Made by a program: the position numbers and the translations under genes. A stretch of DNA of 31,383 nucleotides from DATFEN01 sp035691285 (GTDB taxonomy: Bacteria > Acidobacteriota > Vicinamibacteria > Fen-336), in assembly GCA_035691285.1 (NCBI GenBank), contig DASSJI010000163.1:1-31383 (forward strand). Reading direction: 5' to 3'. The notes below the pieces were generated by a model that was not told the origin of the DNA, ran no database searches, and worked only from the letters and a program-made list of their open reading frames with translations. Positions 28,858-31,383 of this stretch are shown piece after piece (the stretch's first letter is position 1; every line of letters begins with the position of its first letter).

Positions 28858-30918
28858 ATGACGATCAGCCGCCGTGACTTCATCCAGGTGGCGGCGGCCA
28901 TGGGCGCCTCGCTCGCCTGGGCGGGCACCGAGGGGGCCTTGCCGTCGCGCTGGCGCGAGCGGCGAGACCTCTTCCCGGAAGGCGTCGCCTCGGGCGACCC
29001 GGATCCGCACAGCGTGATCCTCTGGACTCGCCGGCCCTTCGATCACGGTCAACGGCACGTCCTCACGGTCGAGGTGGCCGCGGACGAGGCCTTCCGGCGT
29101 ATCGTCGCGAAGGCACCGGCGCCGGTGTCGGCGGCAGCGGACTGGACGTCCCGGGCGCTGGTCGCGGGCCTCCTTCCGGCCACCACCTACTGGTACCGGT
29201 TCAGCGACGAGTACGGCAACGGCAGCCGGGTCGGCCGGACGATCACGGCTCCCGACCCCGCCGACGGACGCGCCGTGAAATTCGCGTTCGTGAGCTGCCA
29301 GGACATCAACGACGGAACGCTGAACGCCTATCGCCGGATGATCTTCGAGGACGAGAAGGCCGCGCCCGCCGACCAGCTCGGCTTCGTCCTGCACCTCGGC
29401 GATTTCATCTACGAGGTCGTCTGGTACCCCGAGGACCTGAAGACCCGCTACGACCGGACGGTCTACGAGGTCTGCCGCATCCCGGACGCCCAGAAGGTCG
29501 GCAATCTCCACATTCCCCTCACGGTCGACGGCTATCGCGCCGTCTACCGCGGGTACCTGCACAACCCCGACCTCCAGGACGCGCGCGCCCGCTGGCCGTT
29601 CGTCGCCATCTGGGACAACCACGAATTCTCGTGGCAGGGCTGGCAGAGCATCGTCAAGGCCGGCTCGTTCGAGCGGCCCGGCCAGACCGTCAAGGTCGCC
29701 GCCAACCAGGCGTGGTTCGAGTACATGCCGGCGCGCGTGGCCCGGCCGCACAGCACCTCGCTGGAGACGTTCGACCCGCCGGCCGTGAAGGACGTCGCCA
29801 TCGAGCGCTTCGACGCCGATGGCCTGGGCGACGAGCCCAACAACCGGACGGCCATCAACAGCCTCAAGGGCTACAGGGCACTGCGCTACGGCCGTCACCT
29901 CGACCTCATCATCACCGACCAGCACAGCTACAGGAGCCCGGATCCGACCGGTGATCCCGGTATCGAAGGCCTCGGCGACAACGCGTTCCTCGGCATGTTC
30001 CCCGAGGACGTGATGGAGGTTTGCGACGGCGGACGCGTCTTCAACGGAGGACATCCTCCGGACGAAGTGCGCTTCGGGGACAAGACCGTCAGGAACCCGC
30101 AGAAGGACGCGCCGCCTCAGACCATCCTCGGTGCTTCGCAGAAGGCCTGGTTCAAGGAGCGGCTGCGGGCCTCCTCCGCGACCTGGAAGGTCTGGGGAAA
30201 CTCCATGGGCACGCTCGAGAATCGCGCCGACCCGCAGAACCTTCCCGCCGGCCTCACCGCACCCTGGCCGAGCGGCTACGCCCTCCTGGGCGCCGGGGAC
30301 CACAGCACCGCCTACGTCGAGCGCGGCGAGATCTACGACCTCGTGCGGGACGCGAAGATCACCGGCTTCGCGATCGTGTCGGGAGACCGGCACAGCTTCT
30401 GGGCGGGCTACGCCGCCAAGGCCCTCCCGCCCAAGGCGTTCGAGCCTGTCGGGCTCTCGTTCGTGGGCGCCTCGGTCTCCAGCCCGGGAGCGATGGAGGC
30501 GTACGAGCACCGGCTTCCCAAGGACCATCCGCTGCGGGCGCTCTTCCTCGCGGACCGACCCGACGGCGCCAAGCCGGAATGGACCTTCAACATGCTCCTG
30601 AGGCACGGCGTGCGCTCGTGCCTCGAGTACGCGAAGACGCGGGATCTCGCCCGCGCCCGCGCGCTATCGAACCCTTCGCTCGCGCCCCACCTGGAGTTCA
30701 TCGACCTCGGGGCGCACGGCTACGCGAAGGTGCAGCTGTCCGGCGACGAGATGCGCACCGAGTTCGTGTGCATCCCGCGCCCCATCACGCGCGCCGAGCG
30801 CCCCGACGGCGGTCCGCTCCGCTATCGGGTCGTCCACAGCGCGGCCCTCTGGCAGCCCGGAGAGCGGCCGGTCCTGCGCCGCCACGTCATCGAGGGAGAT
30901 CCGGGCCTGTCGATCTGA
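28858..30918 (+). CDS. phoD: alkaline phosphatase D family protein (PhoD), Tat-exported
   Basis: A 686-residue PhoD-like phosphatase/phosphodiesterase. The N-terminus has a Tat signal, ISRRDFIQVAAAMGAS (Arg5, Arg6), so the protein is exported folded with its metals. A short beta-domain (FPEGVASGDPDPHSVILWTR) precedes the metallophosphoesterase domain. Metal-binding motifs are VSCQDIN, HLGDFIYE, WDNHEFSW and SGDRHSFW, consistent with the Fe/Ca PhoD centre. The start is ATG 28858 with AGGGAGGG about 10 nt upstream; the ATG 28834 eight codons earlier precedes that signal and is less likely. No Pho box was recognised upstream. It is longer than B. subtilis PhoD (583), with insertions in the middle. 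Confidence 0.93.
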   Translation: MTISRRDFIQVAAAMGASLAWAGTEGALPSRWRERRDLFPEGVASGDPDPHSVILWTRRPFDHGQRHVLTVEVAADEAFRRIVAKAPAPVSAAADWTSRALVAGLLPATTYWYRFSDEYGNGSRVGRTITAPDPADGRAVKFAFVSCQDINDGTLNAYRRMIFEDEKAAPADQLGFVLHLGDFIYEVVWYPEDLKTRYDRTVYEVCRIPDAQKVGNLHIPLTVDGYRAVYRGYLHNPDLQDARARWPFVAIWDNHEFSWQGWQSIVKAGSFERPGQTVKVAANQAWFEYMPARVARPHSTSLETFDPPAVKDVAIERFDADGLGDEPNNRTAINSLKGYRALRYGRHLDLIITDQHSYRSPDPTGDPGIEGLGDNAFLGMFPEDVMEVCDGGRVFNGGHPPDEVRFGDKTVRNPQKDAPPQTILGASQKAWFKERLRASSATWKVWGNSMGTLENRADPQNLPAGLTAPWPSGYALLGAGDHSTAYVERGEIYDLVRDAKITGFAIVSGDRHSFWAGYAAKALPPKAFEPVGLSFVGASVSSPGAMEAYEHRLPKDHPLRALFLADRPDGAKPEWTFNMLLRHGVRSCLEYAKTRDLARARALSNPSLAPHLEFIDLGAHGYAKVQLSGDEMRTEFVCIPRPITRAERPDGGPLRYRVVHSAALWQPGERPVLRRHVIEGDPGLSI

Positions 30919-30952
30919 GAGGGAGCTTCGCGCGGCCGGATCGAGACGGTAT

Positions 30953-30980
30953 CTCCCGCCCGAGCCTGATCACGCGGGAG
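30953..30980. terminator. possible bidirectional terminator hairpin
   Basis: CTCCCGC (30953-30959) and GCGGGAG (30974-30980) could form a 7-bp GC-rich stem with a 14-nt loop between the convergent phoD and P450 genes. No T-run follows on either strand, so support is modest. Confidence 0.35.
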
Positions 30981-30991
30981 GCGGCCTTCGG

Positions 30992-31383
30992 TCAGCTCGG
31001 GGACAGGCCCGCGACAGGAAGCGCGGCCAGTGCCCGCATGGGGAGCAGCTTGCGCCAGCGCAGGGATTCCGCGGGCTGGGCCAGGCGCAGGTCGGGAAAG
31101 CGCGCGAAGAGGGTCGTGAGCGCGATCTGCGCTTCCATGCGGGTCAGGTTCGCGCCGAGGCAGAAGTGCGGGCCCTGGCCGAAGGAGACGTGCGGGTTCG
31201 GATCACGGGCGAGGTCGAGCGTCTCGGGGTCCTCGAACCGGGACTCGTCGTGGTTGGCCGAGCCCAGGACCGCGGACACGAGCTCTCCGCGCGGGATGGT
31301 CACGGACGAGAGGGTGACGTCCTCCTGGCAGATGCGCGGGGGCGTCAGCTCCACCGGGCTCGTGTAGCGCAGCAGCTCCTCGA
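30992..31383 (-). CDS. cytochrome P450, 5' part beyond window
   Basis: The C-terminal 130 residues of a cytochrome P450. The right edge begins inside the K-helix ExxR (EELLRY). The meander region and the heme-ligand loop HVSFGQGPHFCLGANLTRME, with its Cys thiolate, follow, then LRWRKLLPMRALAALPV. It resembles bacterial class I soluble P450s (CYP107/CYP109-like). The frame is open at 31383, so the N-terminus lies outside. It is convergent with phoD. No ferredoxin or reductase gene is in view; the FAD oxidoreductase at the far left is too distant to link. Confidence 0.95.
   Translation of the reverse strand, partial: EELLRYTSPVELTPPRICQEDVTLSSVTIPRGELVSAVLGSANHDESRFEDPETLDLARDPNPHVSFGQGPHFCLGANLTRMEAQIALTTLFARFPDLRLAQPAESLRWRKLLPMRALAALPVAGLSPS

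Noticed and set aside
30021..31367. Plus-strand frame (448 codons) overlapping phoD and the P450
   Set aside because: Arg/Pro-rich shadow; both phoD and the P450 show conserved motifs in their own frames.
1..31383. tRNA, rRNA or riboswitch
   Set aside because: No cloverleaf, rRNA core or known aptamer pattern was noticed on reading either strand; a covariance-model search would be needed to exclude weak ones.

Overview
This is a very GC-rich (roughly 70% by eye), densely packed bacterial chromosome segment. A full lipid A/Kdo/heptose biosynthesis operon, a decaheme cytochrome with its outer-membrane barrel partner and Tat-exported PhoD mark a Gram-negative (diderm) cell. A kinase remnant of the type common in Acidobacteriota, the high GC and the mix of metabolic genes suggest an Acidobacteriota- or Rokubacteria/Methylomirabilota-like soil or sediment bacterium. 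That placement is inference only. No rRNA, tRNA, CRISPR array or replication origin was seen.

Layout. 1-2383 (minus): an operon of an AhpD-like protein, the radical SAM protein ArsS and an FAD oxidoreductase cut by the left edge, consistent with organoarsenical (arsenosugar) metabolism. 2501-5693 (plus): an exported glutamate-carboxypeptidase-II-like M28 peptidase and an unrecognised protein. 5700-11187 (minus): a DmsE/MtrA-type decaheme cytochrome, an MtrB/PioB porin, an OmpR-type response regulator and a histidine kinase. These form an electron conduit across the outer membrane with a two-component system beside it. 11349-13063 (plus): a PadR regulator, a tiny ORF and the chromate transporter ChrA, divergent from the cytochrome genes across a region rich in inverted repeats. 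13060-20751 (minus): nine genes, kdtA-lpxK-lpxL-waaF-gmhB-rfaE1-rfaE2-waaC-ICMT, the first eight joined by seven consecutive 4-bp stop/start overlaps. 20796-22510: a divergent cyanophycinase-like peptidase and isoaspartyl peptidase, a plausible cyanophycin (or beta-aspartyl peptide) degradation pair. 22529-23199: a VapBC toxin-antitoxin pair. 23058-25204 (minus): an OPT-family transporter with a coupled small ORF.

25238-27262 is a gene graveyard. It holds a protein kinase with its core deleted and fused to a LuxR-type C-terminus, an M14-like peptidase gene, a metallo-beta-lactamase fragment fused to an IS91-type transposase fragment, and a short Fis-like tail. 27275-28393 (minus) is an AAA/DUF4143 ATPase with a clear promoter and a 16-bp palindrome. 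28858-30918 (plus) is PhoD, and a cytochrome P450 is cut by the right edge.

Themes. The first third combines arsenic, chromate and extracellular electron-transfer functions. Translation initiation looks unusual: several genes have good promoter-like elements so close to the start that the mRNA would be leaderless, and three genes have no ATG/GTG/TTG in the right place but do have a well-placed CTG. Two convergent gene pairs end in the same shared CTAG tetranucleotide.
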